Assembly (NCBI RefSeq): GCF_002877365.1 | Contig: NZ_MCWZ01000299.1 | Location: 62,001-126,000, forward strand | DNA: 64,000 bases | DNA from: Vibrio sp. 10N.261.55.A7 | Lineage (GTDB): Bacteria > Pseudomonadota > Gammaproteobacteria > Enterobacterales > Vibrionaceae | Reading direction: 5' to 3' | Shown here: positions 10,021 to 19,386 of the stretch, one piece after another | How positions within the stretch are numbered: the stretch's first letter is position 1 | Layout: each line of letters begins with the position of its first letter | Made by a program: the position numbers and the translations under genes | Notes under the pieces: generated by a model | Databases searched by the model: none | Seen by the model: only the letters and a program-made list of their open reading frames with translations | Told to the model about the DNA's origin: nothing

Positions 10021-10060
10021 ACAAGCCGTGCTATCCTTTGGACGCACGGCTTGTTTGTAT
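10021..10060 (+). terminator. Attenuator-like hairpin between yqeY and dnaG
   Basis: A perfect 11-base stem, ACAAGCCGTGC (10021-10031) with GCACGGCTTGT (10044-10054), followed by a broken U-rich stretch (TTGTATCTAATATTTTC). It occupies the position of the internal terminator T1 that lowers dnaG expression relative to rpsU in the E. coli operon. Partial termination is inferred, because downstream genes have no obvious separate strong promoter. Confidence 0.65.
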
Positions 10061-10088
10061 CTAATATTTTCTTTTTTTCTTAGGTTTT

Positions 10089-11828
10089 ATGGCTGGACAC
10101 ATCCCTAGAAGCTTTATCGATGACCTTCTCGCTCGACTAGATATAGTCGACATTGTCGACGCACGTGTGAAGCTTAAGAAAAAAGGAAAAAACTACGGCG
10201 CTTGCTGTCCGTTCCATAACGAGAAAACCCCCTCTTTTAGTGTTAGCCAAGAAAAACAGTTCTACCACTGTTTTGGGTGTGGCGCGCACGGCAATGCTAT
10301 CGACTTCATGATGGAATACGAACGCCTAGAGTTCGTTGAAGCGATTGAAGAACTGGCCTCATTTCTCGGTTTAGACGTTCCACGTGAGCAGCGCGCTGGC
10401 GGTTCAAGTAATCAACCGACAGCCAATACGGAACAAAAACGCAACCTCTATGATTTGATGGGCAGTATCGCTCAGTTTTATCGTAATCAGCTCAAGCTCT
10501 CGAGCAGTAAAGTCGCCATCGATTACCTCAAAGAACGCGGGCTATCTGGTGAAATCGTTCAGAAATTTGGTATCGGCTTTGTTGCCGATGAGTGGGATTT
10601 AGTCCGTAAGAATTTTGGCCAGCAGCGTGCGACTCAAGACATGCTCGTGACTGGCGGCATGCTCATCGAAAATGACAAGGGCAACCGATACGATCGCTTC
10701 CGTGGCCGTGTCATGTTCCCAATACATGATCGACGTGGACGCGTCATTGGGTTTGGTGGGCGAGTCATCGGTGACGGTACACCGAAATACCTTAACTCGC
10801 CTGAAACTCCAATATTCCATAAAGGCAAAGAGCTTTATGGATTATACGAAGTACTCCAAGCTTATCGAGAGCCACCACAAATCTTAGTGGTTGAAGGCTA
10901 TATGGATGTGGTCGCTCTGGCCCAGTATGGTGTTGATTATTCTGTTGCCTCACTAGGCACTTCAACAACTGGCGATCACCTACAAGTCTTGTTTCGTCAA
11001 ACCAACACCGTCGTGTGTTGTTACGATGGTGATCGCGCTGGCCGCGAAGCCGCTTGGCGAGCACTAGAAAATGCACTGAGTTATTTAAAAAGCGGCAATA
11101 TATTAAAATTCCTCTTTCTGCCTGATGGTGAAGACCCAGATAGCTTTATTCGCAAGCACGGTAAAGAAGCGTTTGAGCTAGAAGTTAAGCAGGCCGCACC
11201 GTTATCAAAATATCTGTTTGATCATTTGGTCTCTCAAGTTGACATGGGTAATAATGAAGGGAAAGCAGCCTTAGAATCGCTTGCGATTCCGTTGATCAAT
11301 AAAGTACCCGATGCCTCTCTTCAGGCTCAGTTATTAAAGATCTTAGGTCAAAAAACAGGCATCTATAAGAAACCGCTACTACCAAAAGATTCAGAATCTC
11401 GACCTCAACCACATAAAGAGATCAAGCGCACGCCAATGCGAGAAGTTATCGCTTTGCTTATTCAGAATCCGAGCTATGCTGAAATGGTGCCCGATTTATC
11501 ATCGGTGAGAGAATTATCACTACCGGGATTAACTTTATTAGTCGAAGTCCTTGAATATTGTCGGGCGAATCCCCATATCAACACGGGCCAATTGTTAGAA
11601 CAATGGCGCAATAGCAAAAATGAGGCACTTCTGTCTCGTCTCGCCGGCTGGGAAATCCCTGCAAATGAAGACAATCAAGAAGAACTATTTTTAGACTCAT
11701 TGGATAAAATTTTAGCCCAATGCGTTGAAAAACAAATTGAAAACCTGCAAGCCAAAGCAAGAAGTATCGGTTTATCAGCCGACGAAAAAAGGGAGCTACT
11801 AGCGCTAATGCTAGATTTAAAAGCGTAA
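10089..11828 (+). CDS. dnaG: DNA primase
   Basis: Synthesises RNA primers at the replication fork in association with DnaB helicase. 579 residues. CHC2 zinc ribbon with Cys40, His43, Cys61 and Cys64; TOPRIM catalytic core with VEGYMDVVAL and the YDGDRAGREA acidic pair; a C-terminal helicase-interaction domain of about 150 residues. The start has a poor ribosome binding site (only TAGG), as expected for a low-abundance protein, and it follows an attenuator-like hairpin. Confidence 0.97.
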   Translation: MAGHIPRSFIDDLLARLDIVDIVDARVKLKKKGKNYGACCPFHNEKTPSFSVSQEKQFYHCFGCGAHGNAIDFMMEYERLEFVEAIEELASFLGLDVPREQRAGGSSNQPTANTEQKRNLYDLMGSIAQFYRNQLKLSSSKVAIDYLKERGLSGEIVQKFGIGFVADEWDLVRKNFGQQRATQDMLVTGGMLIENDKGNRYDRFRGRVMFPIHDRRGRVIGFGGRVIGDGTPKYLNSPETPIFHKGKELYGLYEVLQAYREPPQILVVEGYMDVVALAQYGVDYSVASLGTSTTGDHLQVLFRQTNTVVCCYDGDRAGREAAWRALENALSYLKSGNILKFLFLPDGEDPDSFIRKHGKEAFELEVKQAAPLSKYLFDHLVSQVDMGNNEGKAALESLAIPLINKVPDASLQAQLLKILGQKTGIYKKPLLPKDSESRPQPHKEIKRTPMREVIALLIQNPSYAEMVPDLSSVRELSLPGLTLLVEVLEYCRANPHINTGQLLEQWRNSKNEALLSRLAGWEIPANEDNQEELFLDSLDKILAQCVEKQIENLQAKARSIGLSADEKRELLALMLDLKA

Positions 11829-11925
11829 CCCTATTGATTTGGCCTCAAAGGAAAGATTTGTTATTACTCGTGGTTTGCAATTCGCATACTAAATCCGTCA
11901 CCAGATACGAAGTTGGATACCGTCT

Positions 11926-13773
11926 ATGGATCAAAATCCGCAGTCACAGCTAAAACTACTTGTTATTAAAGGCAAGGAGCAAGGCTATCTGACGTACGCC
12001 GAAGTAAATGATCACCTGCCTGCAGAAATCGTCGATTCTGAACAGGTAGAAGATATCATTCAGATGATTAACGACATGGGCATTAAAGTAGTTGAAACTG
12101 CTCCTGATGCCGATGATCTCGCTCTAAATGATGACAACACAGTAACAGATGAAGATGCAGCTGAAGCTGCAGCCGCTGCGCTATCAAGTGTAGAAAACGA
12201 AATTGGTCGTACAACCGATCCTGTCCGCATGTATATGCGAGAGATGGGTACCGTTGAACTTCTAACTCGTGAAGGTGAAATCGATATTGCGAAGCGCATT
12301 GAAGATGGTATTAACCAAGTTCAAAGTGCCGTTGCCGAATACCCAGGTACAATCCCATACGTACTTGAACAGTTTGATCGTGTACTTGCTGAAGAGCTTC
12401 GCTTAACTGACCTTATTAATGGGTTTGTCGATCCAAATGATGATGGAACGACAGCACCAACAGCAACACACATTGGTTCAGAACTAGCAACCAACGATCT
12501 TGCGGACGAAGACGGCGATAAAAACGAAGAAGACGATGAGGAAGAGGAAGAGGAAGATACAGGTATCGACCCTGAACTTGCTTTAGAAAAGTTCACCTCA
12601 CTTCGTAATACTTATCAAAACCTTCAGCTTGCTATCAATGAGCATGGTGCCGGCAGTGAGAAAGCATCGAAAGCAACGTCACTTCTACAAGAAGTCTTTG
12701 CTGAATTCCGCTTAACGCCAAAACAGTTCGATTACCTAGTGAACGAACTGCGCACTTCAATGGATCGTGTACGTACTCAAGAGCGTTTGATCATTCGTCA
12801 AACGGTTGAATACGGAAAAATGCCTAAGAAATCGTTTGTTGCGGTATTCACTGGTAACGAATCAACTGAAGCATGGTTAGATGAAGCACTGGCTTCTGAC
12901 AAACCTTACGCGGAAAAAATCAAGCGCAGTGAAGAAGACATTCGTCGCTCTATTCTCAAACTTTCTATTATTGAAAGAGAGACCAACTTAACTGTTCAAA
13001 GCATTAAAGACATCAGCCGACGCATGTCGATTGGTGAAGCGAAAGCTCGCCGTGCTAAGAAAGAGATGGTTGAAGCGAACTTACGTCTTGTTATCTCAAT
13101 CGCTAAGAAATACACCAACCGTGGCCTTCAATTCTTGGACCTTATCCAAGAAGGTAACATCGGCCTGATGAAAGCGGTTGATAAGTTTGAATACCGTCGT
13201 GGTTATAAGTTCTCAACTTATGCTACATGGTGGATCCGTCAAGCAATCACTCGTTCAATTGCTGACCAAGCTCGTACGATCCGTATTCCGGTTCATATGA
13301 TCGAAACGATCAACAAGCTAAACCGTATTTCTCGTCAGATGCTACAAGAGATGGGTCGCGAACCATTACCAGAAGAACTTGCTGAGCGCATGCAAATGCC
13401 TGAAGACAAGATCCGTAAGGTATTGAAGATTGCTAAAGAGCCAATCTCAATGGAAACGCCAATTGGTGATGATGAAGATTCTCACCTAGGTGACTTCATT
13501 GAAGATACGACACTTGAACTACCACTAGACTCAGCGACATCTACCAGTCTACGTGGCGCGACCAAAGACGTACTTGCGGGCTTAACACCTCGTGAAGCTA
13601 AAGTACTTCGTATGCGCTTTGGTATTGACATGAACACTGACCACACACTTGAAGAAGTGGGTAAGCAGTTTGATGTTACACGTGAACGTATCCGTCAGAT
13701 TGAAGCGAAAGCACTGCGTAAACTTCGTCACCCTAGCCGCTCAGAAACCCTGCGTAGCTTCTTAGACGAGTAA
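11926..13773 (+). CDS. rpoD: RNA polymerase sigma factor RpoD (sigma-70)
   Basis: Housekeeping sigma factor. 615 residues: region 1.1 (about 1-80), region 1.2 with [12 protein letters not shown], a non-conserved spacer with an Asp/Glu run (about 192-212), regions 2.1-2.4 around [20 protein letters not shown] and [13 protein letters not shown], region 3, and region 4.2 with [20 protein letters not shown]. Ends with the usual RSFLDE. 97 bases separate it from dnaG; an additional promoter, such as the heat-shock one inside E. coli dnaG, could exist but I cannot locate it. A strong terminator follows. Confidence 0.98.
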   Translation: MDQNPQSQLKLLVIKGKEQGYLTYAEVNDHLPAEIVDSEQVEDIIQMINDMGIKVVETAPDADDLALNDDNTVTDEDAAEAAAAALSSVENEIGRTTDPVRMYMREMGTVELLTREGEIDIAKRIEDGINQVQSAVAEYPGTIPYVLEQFDRVLAEELRLTDLINGFVDPNDDGTTAPTATHIGSELATNDLADEDGDKNEEDDEEEEEEDTGIDPELALEKFTSLRNTYQNLQLAINEHGAGSEKASKATSLLQEVFAEFRLTPKQFDYLVNELRTSMDRVRTQERLIIRQTVEYGKMPKKSFVAVFTGNESTEAWLDEALASDKPYAEKIKRSEEDIRRSILKLSIIERETNLTVQSIKDISRRMSIGEAKARRAKKEMVEANLRLVISIAKKYTNRGLQFLDLIQEGNIGLMKAVDKFEYRRGYKFSTYATWWIRQAITRSIADQARTIRIPVHMIETINKLNRISRQMLQEMGREPLPEELAERMQMPEDKIRKVLKIAKEPISMETPIGDDEDSHLGDFIEDTTLELPLDSATSTSLRGATKDVLAGLTPREAKVLRMRFGIDMNTDHTLEEVGKQFDVTRERIRQIEAKALRKLRHPSRSETLRSFLDE

Positions 13774-13790
13774 AAATCAGTCAAATATTT

Positions 13791-13819
13791 AAAAGGTGAG
13801 CAAAAGCTCACCTTTTTTG
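13791..13819 (+). terminator. Rho-independent terminator of the rpsU-yqeY-dnaG-rpoD operon
   Basis: Stem AAAAGGTGAGC / GCTCACCTTTT around AAAA, followed by TTTG. Lies 17 bases after the rpoD stop. Confidence 0.92.
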
Positions 13820-13916
13820 TATCTGATTGGTTTAAGTGGATAAAAACTAAGCGCAATTGCCCCCTACGGTGGGTAGACATGCTTGTGTCCTTCCCCTATA
13901 ATCGTTCACCTAATTC

Positions 13917-13992
13917 GGCCCCTTAGCTCAGTGGTTAGAGCGCACGACTCATAATCGTTCGGTCCCCAGTTCAAATCTGGGAGGGGCCACCA
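13917..13992 (+). tRNA. ileX: tRNA-Ile2 (anticodon CAT, lysidine-modified), reads AUA
   Basis: 76 bases including the encoded CCA. The acceptor stem GGCCCC/GGGGCC, D loop, anticodon CAT at 13950-13952 (tRNA positions 34-36) and T-loop TTCAAAT all fold normally. CAT can mean initiator Met, elongator Met or Ile2. The acceptor pairs C4-G69 and C5-G68 are recognised by TilS, and the body closely resembles E. coli ileX, which also lies beside rpoD. I therefore call it Ile2, although simple anticodon-based tools would label it Met. The locus equals the tRNA-Met attachment site described for Vibrio islands VSP-II and VPaI-1. Confidence 0.9.
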
Positions 13993-13995
13993 AAT

Positions 13996-14040
13996 ACAAA
14001 AAGGCCTGAGAGCATTTACGCTTCTCAGGCCTTTTGCTTT
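13996..14040 (+). terminator. Rho-independent terminator after the tRNA
   Basis: Long stem AAAAGGCCTGAGA (from 13999) / TCTCAGGCCTTTT (to 14034) with an 11-base loop, followed by GCTTTT. It ends the tRNA transcript a few bases after CCA. Confidence 0.9.
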
Positions 14041-14304
14041 TCTGCTCGCTGCGTAGCAAATATGTAGTCACTCAAACACCTCAATCCTTTGCATTCCACC
14101 TCAATCATTGACTGAATTTCAATCGGCCTACTTTCTAATACCGACCCAGCCCTATCCATCTAGACGCGAAAGCTAGGTGGGCGACTCTAGATTCAGGAAG
14201 CGCACAAACCAGAAATAAAGATTAAGCGGTACATGAGAGTCAATGAGAGAGATAGAAGGCTAGGACTAGCTACTAGTTAAGCAACACGAAGCCACTACTA
14301 ATTC
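14041..14304. other. Non-coding stretch between tRNA terminator and cassette
   Basis: No gene, no integrase fragment and no second copy of the tRNA 3' end seen. A loose inverted repeat (CCATCTAG at about 14156 with CTAGGTGG at about 14173) is present but lacks a U tail, so I do not call it a terminator. Confidence 0.5.
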
Positions 14305-14997
14305 TTACTTAGAAGGTGCTTTTTTAGCCTTACTGCGAATCGTTCGGTAGCTAATAGCCGCAAAGTAGTCTTCCCTAAATTTATCAGATTCCAACATGAG
14401 TTTGGGCACGACTAAGCGTACAACAGTCCCTGCACGAGCAATCGATTTTGAGGTAGTGCCAACTATATAAGAGATATCGCCTTTCTTGAGTATTACACCC
14501 TTACTAAGAATGGGAGTGAAGTTAACATTCAACCCTTTCACCAATTCAAACCCAAATAGTGTCAAGTCTCTACCTGGCTGAGATATGGTTTCTTTAAATT
14601 CAGCTTCTACGGTTACTGGTTCAGAGTGCACAATCTGACGTAAGTTCTCCACCTGATCATTCACCGAACTAGAAAACACCCACTCACTAATAATCGGTTC
14701 CCACTTTCCACCTAAACGCACACACTCTCGATACGTTTTCTGATTATGCCTGCCAGCATTGAGTGTACAAATCTCGATAGAACCTTGTTCAGAGAATGGC
14801 AACGTCATACGAAAAACACTGTCCCTACCAAAGTGTTTGTAGATATCGGTGATCTCTTCGACATGAAGCTTGTGACAGCCAAGTGGTAGCTCGTCACTAT
14901 TTTCGTCAATCACAATACGGCAATGTTTGCCCTTAACACCGTCGATATAACAACGGAAGTAATGCTCAGCACGTTCTATAACTTCAAAATCTCGCAT
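14305..14997 (-). CDS. Hypothetical protein, third gene of the tRNA-adjacent cassette
   Basis: 230 residues that I do not recognise. No signal peptide, no membrane helix and no standard enzymatic motif seen. It has mixed beta-rich composition with two cysteines close together (GSIEICTLNAG and TYRECVRLGG) and a basic C-terminus ending KAKKAPSK, which could favour nucleic-acid contact. It lies 33 bases after the preceding cassette gene on the same strand, so it is probably co-transcribed with the two replication-like genes upstream. Its function is unknown; calling it an accessory replication, partition or defence protein would be a guess. Confidence 0.72.
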   Translation of the reverse strand: MRDFEVIERAEHYFRCYIDGVKGKHCRIVIDENSDELPLGCHKLHVEEITDIYKHFGRDSVFRMTLPFSEQGSIEICTLNAGRHNQKTYRECVRLGGKWEPIISEWVFSSSVNDQVENLRQIVHSEPVTVEAEFKETISQPGRDLTLFGFELVKGLNVNFTPILSKGVILKKGDISYIVGTTSKSIARAGTVVRLVVPKLMLESDKFREDYFAAISYRTIRSKAKKAPSK

Positions 14998-15030
14998 TAC
15001 TTTTCACTTTGCTCCGAATAAACAATCACA

Positions 15031-15921
15031 TCAATTACGCTTGCTAAGGGAAGTAGCTTCTTCTTCACCAATATCTTCGATCTCCACAGCAGCACTTTTT
15101 TCTTGTAGCATCTTTTGAATACGTTGCCCAAGTGTATGATCAAAGGCTTGTCCTTTCGCAATCAAATCATCTCGGCGCTTATCATTTTCGGTAGGATTAT
15201 CTTCATTCAAGCTCGTGCTAATTTTCTGACTTTGCTCTTCAAGATAGATATCCATGTCATCCAAAATAACTTCACGAAACCATTGAGTGTATTTACGGTT
15301 AAACTCTGATTCAAAGTTACGTTCTGAAAAACTTCTCACCTCACGCATTTTGTACTTCTTAATGAATGCCTCTACTCGGTCAAGCTCAGCGTTCGGCACA
15401 GGGAAATGGAACAGACGTTGACGGGCTTTGTACATTGACTCTTTCGTTGGTGAGTTCGCTAATTGGCGAAGTCGAATAAGAGAAGGTGGCCACTCTCGAT
15501 CCTCATCTAAACGTTCTAGCAGATTGGCCTCTAAACGTTTATACGATTCTGGAGTTAGCGTGGCGGCAAATTTCATAAAATGAATATCTGGCTCATCCCC
15601 AAAAAACTGCTTCATCTTGGAATCAAAAGCCTGCATCAGCATGAACCAGACTTTCAAAATCTGTTTGCTTTGGCCTTTTTCTTTGTACTCATCCAGTGCT
15701 TTTTGATCACGAGAGTTAGACATGCGATGTGATTCATGGGGCGTATTTTGTAGCCCTGACTGACGATGTTGATTTTGGGTTGGGTATCGATTTGATGCCA
15801 CTGCCATTCCGCTTCCATCACTTCGAGACTGCTTAGACAGTTTCCCCAACTGGGCGAGGCGCTCTTCGAAAGAAACGCCTAGATCAGGAATGTTCTTAGG
15901 TCTGTTATGTTTATCGGTCAT
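15031..15921 (-). CDS. Hypothetical protein, resembles phage P-type helicase loader
   Basis: 296 residues. The first 75 or so are polar and probably disordered (Ser/Gln/Asn-rich); then comes a helical domain. A segment with EWPPSLIRLRQLANSP (about 149-164) followed by FNRKYTQWFREVILDD recalls the layout of the lambda P helicase-loader family (a proline-containing 'WPPS' turn, then a tryptophan-containing helix), but the match is by eye only. No Walker motif, so it is not a DnaC-type ATPase. Middle gene of the cassette; 70 bases separate it from the upstream winged-helix gene. Unknown function is the safe description. Confidence 0.7.
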   Translation of the reverse strand: MTDKHNRPKNIPDLGVSFEERLAQLGKLSKQSRSDGSGMAVASNRYPTQNQHRQSGLQNTPHESHRMSNSRDQKALDEYKEKGQSKQILKVWFMLMQAFDSKMKQFFGDEPDIHFMKFAATLTPESYKRLEANLLERLDEDREWPPSLIRLRQLANSPTKESMYKARQRLFHFPVPNAELDRVEAFIKKYKMREVRSFSERNFESEFNRKYTQWFREVILDDMDIYLEEQSQKISTSLNEDNPTENDKRRDDLIAKGQAFDHTLGQRIQKMLQEKSAAVEIEDIGEEEATSLSKRN

Positions 15922-15991
15922 TCGCTAATCCATTTAAAATCAAAGAGGGTCACAAAGTCGTCATGGTCTTTATTTGTACTCACTAAATCGA

Positions 15992-16738
15992 TCAAAACTC
16001 ATCATCGTCGTGTAAATAATCTTGGAATTTCTCTTCAAAGGCACTGAGTGCTGATTGCCTTGTTGGGCGATTCTGAGCGGAGTCTTTCCTCAATCTACCG
16101 AAGGACTCATCTTTAGCACTGTCTATTTTCTGGTGAAGTCGATTAATCAATTGCGTCTGAGAAAAAATCTTTTCTCCGGTCTCGTGAACATCTGCGACAA
16201 AAGAGTCCCAAATGTCCTTTCTTCCATGTACGCCCTTCTTAAACATGACGCCTTCAGCCCAGTCATGGATTTTCTCAGTATAAATTTCTAATACGTTGTA
16301 TTGCTTTTCATCTTTGGAAACATGAAGAGGTTTTATCTGCGAACGTTGGCTCCGGTTAAGCTTACCTTTATTGTTCTTTTTATTCTGTTGCAAACGTTCA
16401 TTTTGTTCCAATGCCATTTCCATCAAATTCATTTCGACGACGGGAATAGTATTGGTCACTTGGTTATCTAGGCACAACTTACCGAGAAATGTTTCTGCAT
16501 TTCTCTCTTGTTCACGAGGAGGTAACCTTGAAAAATGAATATGGCCACTGGAATAGAAGTGTCGTAAAACCGTCCTGAGGATTCCTCCTCCCATGCTCGT
16601 CATCTCGGACAATTCATCAATTGACGTTGAGAAATTGCCTTTGTTGTCTGCCATGTCAGCAAGAGCAAGAAGAACCAACTTATCTTCATGTTTGATGGCT
16701 TTAAAGCTCCACGCTAGGTGAGTAAATTGAGAAGACAT
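15992..16738 (-). CDS. Winged-helix protein, resembles phage O-type replication initiator
   Basis: 248 residues from the ATG ending at 16738, chosen because AAGG lies eight bases upstream; the frame is open to a GTG at 16756. The N-terminal domain has the pattern DKLVLLALADMADNKGNFST followed by IDELSEMTSM, typical of the winged helix in phage replication protein O and related primary initiators. The middle is Asn/Gln/Lys-rich and the C-terminal part is charged and helical, ending DDDEF. It is the first gene of the three-gene minus-strand cassette. Palindromes at 17174-17191 and 17109-17132 lie upstream and could be control sites. Confidence 0.7.
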   Translation of the reverse strand: MSSQFTHLAWSFKAIKHEDKLVLLALADMADNKGNFSTSIDELSEMTSMGGGILRTVLRHFYSSGHIHFSRLPPREQERNAETFLGKLCLDNQVTNTIPVVEMNLMEMALEQNERLQQNKKNNKGKLNRSQRSQIKPLHVSKDEKQYNVLEIYTEKIHDWAEGVMFKKGVHGRKDIWDSFVADVHETGEKIFSQTQLINRLHQKIDSAKDESFGRLRKDSAQNRPTRQSALSAFEEKFQDYLHDDDEF

Positions 16739-17361
16739 CTTTAAAACCTTAATCACAACAATCCGTTATTACTGGCTTTAATTATATAACTAAACGCAAG
16801 AGTTGTAACGATAGAATCGGCCGCCTCGTAGATTTCAGCAGACCGCCGTATCTAACGATTCCTGAAGTTCGATTATCACCTCAAGAATATAAACCAGTGG
16901 AAAATGGACATTTGCGAATAGGCGCCCCCCATCAGGCTAACATTCAAATCCGTGAGTAAAGCAAACCATTCAATACAAGGGTAAATAAGATTGAAAGAAG
17001 AGGCACTCCGGCACAGAAATGATATAAAACTCTAGGTTTCAGACTACTTACGGGGATTGCTCGTTAAACATCGAAGTGGTGAGGTGATCCTCGCTCTCCA
17101 GATACAACGACGGGAGCCATAAAGCTCCCGTCTATTCCAGAACAGCAAAAACGAAGTGTGTGTCATTATTTTTATAGCGTTAGAACGCTATTCCAACCTA
17201 GCAACAAACAACATGAATTCATATTACAAACGATCACTTTGTGAGCGATACTTTATTTGTCAGCTCAAAATTTATCAATGTTGCATACTGCGCCATTGCA
17301 TCGATGAATGACTTGTATCACCTTTTTATTAAGCTAACTATCAATACATAAGAAAGCGTCA
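16739..17361. other. Structured non-coding stretch between cassette and glmS terminator
   Basis: About 620 bases without a credible gene. It contains a 9-base perfect hairpin, GACGGGAGC / GCTCCCGTC (17109-17132), and an 8-base palindrome with a 2-base centre, ATAGCGTT-AG-AACGCTAT (17174-17191). The promoter of the cassette should be in the lower-numbered part of this stretch. I found no copy of the tRNA 3' end that would mark an attachment site. Confidence 0.5.
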
Positions 17362-17400
17362 AATAAAAAATGGCAGTGACCTCATAGGATCACTGCCATC
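17362..17400 (-). terminator. Rho-independent terminator after glmS
   Basis: Perfect 10-base stem ATGGCAGTGA / TCACTGCCAT (17370-17399); on the minus strand it is followed by TTTTTTATTT. Confidence 0.92.
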
Positions 17401-17470
17401 TTCATCTAATGCTTTAATACTCTCTATTAGAGGGAGTTCTCTCTAATGAAAGTAGACAACAAGACTACGT

Positions 17471-19303
17471 TTACTCTACCGTCACCGCTTTGGCTAGGTT
17501 TCTTGGCTGATCAACGTCCGTTCCTTTTATTAACGCAACGTAGTAAGAAAGCAACTGCATTGGAATCGTGTAATAAATTGGAGCGGTAATTTCGCTCACG
17601 TGCGGCATAGTAATGATCTTCATCGTATCATCACCTTCAAAGCCGGCATCTTCATCGGCAAATACATACAGCAGTCCACCGCGAGCACGTACTTCTTCAA
17701 TATTCGACTTCAGCTTTTCAAGTAATTCATTGCTAGGGGCAACGACGACCACTGGCATGTCAGCATCAATCAGTGCTAATGGGCCATGCTTAAGCTCTCC
17801 AGCCGCATACGCTTCCGCGTGAATGTATGAGATTTCTTTAAGCTTGAGCGACGCTTCCATAGCGATAGGGTAGAACTCGCCACGGCCAAGAAACAGAGTA
17901 TGGTGCTTATCAGCAAAATCTTCCGCCAACACTTCAATCTCTTTTTCAAACGACAACGCCGCATTAATTTGTTGTGGCAGAGCATGCAACGCCTGAACGA
18001 TCTCTTTCTCTTTCTCGCTCGACACGCGATTCTGCTGTTTGCCTAACGCCGTAACCAACATCAGTAATGCTGAAAGCTGCGTGGTAAAAGCTTTCGTCGA
18101 CGCCACGCCAATCTCAACACCAGCGCGAGTCATGAAGGCAAAGTCAGACTCACGAACCAGAGAGGAGCCCGCTACATTACAGATTGTCATCGCCGCCATG
18201 TAGCCTTTTTCTTTCGCAAGGCGAAGTGCAGCAAGCGTATCTGCGGTTTCGCCAGACTGAGAAAGCGTGATGAGTAGGCTGTTTGGACGAGTCACAAACT
18301 TACGGTAACGAAATTCAGAAGCGATTTCTACGTCACAGCTGACGCCTGCGATATCTTCAAACCAATAGCGAGCAGTCATACCCGCATTGTAGGACGTACC
18401 ACAAGCGATGATTTGAACATGTTCCACCTTACTTAAGATATCAACCGCGTTCACACCGATCGCTTCAGTCACGATCGTATCATCGTTGATGCGGCCTTCC
18501 ATTGTGTTGATCAACGCCGTTGGTTGTTCATAAATCTCTTTTTGCATAAAGTGGCGGTACTGGCCTTTATCGCCAGCATCATGCTCTGCATTCGATTCAA
18601 TGATCTCACGCTTAACGGCTTTACCAGTCACATCAACAACGTTCACTTCGCGGCGAGTGATCTCAGCAACATCACCTTCTTCTAGATACATGAAGCGGCG
18701 TGTTACATTGAGTAGTGCTAGCTGATCGGAAGCAAGAAAATTCTCTCCGACGCCAAAACCGATCACAATTGGGCTGCCTGATCGAGCAACCACTATACGA
18801 CTTGGATCTTTACGATCGACAGCCACCGTTCCGTAAGCGCCGTCTAACTGTTTGGCCGTTTTTTGCAATGCCTCAAGAAGCGAGTCACTGGTGCGACGTT
18901 CCCACTCAACAAGATGCGCAATAACTTCGGTATCAGTTTGAGATTCGAATACATAACCACGTTCACGCAGCACTTCACGTAACTCTTCATGGTTTTCAAT
19001 AATGCCATTGTGTACAACCGCAATATCACCTGACATATGTGGGTGCGCGTTTGCTTCAGAAGGTTCACCGTGGGTAGCCCAGCGCGTGTGAGCAATGCCT
19101 GTACCGCCAAGTACATTTTCTTCATCGACTGCATCAGACAATTCTTGTACTTTACCAAGTCGACGAACACGGGTTAGATTGTTTTGCGCATCAACAACCG
19201 CGACGCCAGCGGAATCATATCCACGGTACTCAAGGCGACGAAGGCCTTCGACTAATATTTCTGCTACATCACGCTGCGCGACTGCGCCTACGATTCCACA
19301 CAT
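17471..19303 (-). CDS. glmS: Glutamine--fructose-6-phosphate aminotransferase (isomerizing)
   Basis: Makes glucosamine 6-phosphate from fructose 6-phosphate and glutamine, the entry step to peptidoglycan and LPS amino sugars. 610 residues. Cys2 is the N-terminal glutaminase nucleophile (MCGIVGAV); RGYDSAG follows at about 27-33. Two SIS sugar-isomerase domains make up the second half ([29 protein letters not shown]). It ends with the conserved [11 protein letters not shown] tail. Ribosome binding site GGAG nine bases upstream. Transcribed alone or with the DeoR-type gene just upstream. Confidence 0.97.
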   Translation of the reverse strand: MCGIVGAVAQRDVAEILVEGLRRLEYRGYDSAGVAVVDAQNNLTRVRRLGKVQELSDAVDEENVLGGTGIAHTRWATHGEPSEANAHPHMSGDIAVVHNGIIENHEELREVLRERGYVFESQTDTEVIAHLVEWERRTSDSLLEALQKTAKQLDGAYGTVAVDRKDPSRIVVARSGSPIVIGFGVGENFLASDQLALLNVTRRFMYLEEGDVAEITRREVNVVDVTGKAVKREIIESNAEHDAGDKGQYRHFMQKEIYEQPTALINTMEGRINDDTIVTEAIGVNAVDILSKVEHVQIIACGTSYNAGMTARYWFEDIAGVSCDVEIASEFRYRKFVTRPNSLLITLSQSGETADTLAALRLAKEKGYMAAMTICNVAGSSLVRESDFAFMTRAGVEIGVASTKAFTTQLSALLMLVTALGKQQNRVSSEKEKEIVQALHALPQQINAALSFEKEIEVLAEDFADKHHTLFLGRGEFYPIAMEASLKLKEISYIHAEAYAAGELKHGPLALIDADMPVVVVAPSNELLEKLKSNIEEVRARGGLLYVFADEDAGFEGDDTMKIITMPHVSEITAPIYYTIPMQLLSYYVALIKGTDVDQPRNLAKAVTVE

Positions 19304-19386
19304 AGTGTTTTACTCCAATATATTTTTATTTTTACGTTCCTACGGCAGCAAGCAAAGGCCAATAAATGTAAGAACGTTGATTTCTT

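Noticed and set aside
13917-13992. tRNA read as elongator or initiator tRNA-Met
   Set aside because: Acceptor-stem C4-G69 and C5-G68 pairs and similarity to E. coli ileX, also next to rpoD, favour lysidine-modified Ile2.
13993-17470. Second copy of the tRNA 3' end (attachment repeat) marking the far side of the cassette
   Set aside because: I scanned for the T-arm and acceptor sequence and saw nothing longer than a chance seven-base match.
19304-19386. glmS ribozyme or riboswitch
   Set aside because: The leader is only 83 bases, and the ribozyme is a feature of Gram-positive glmS genes.
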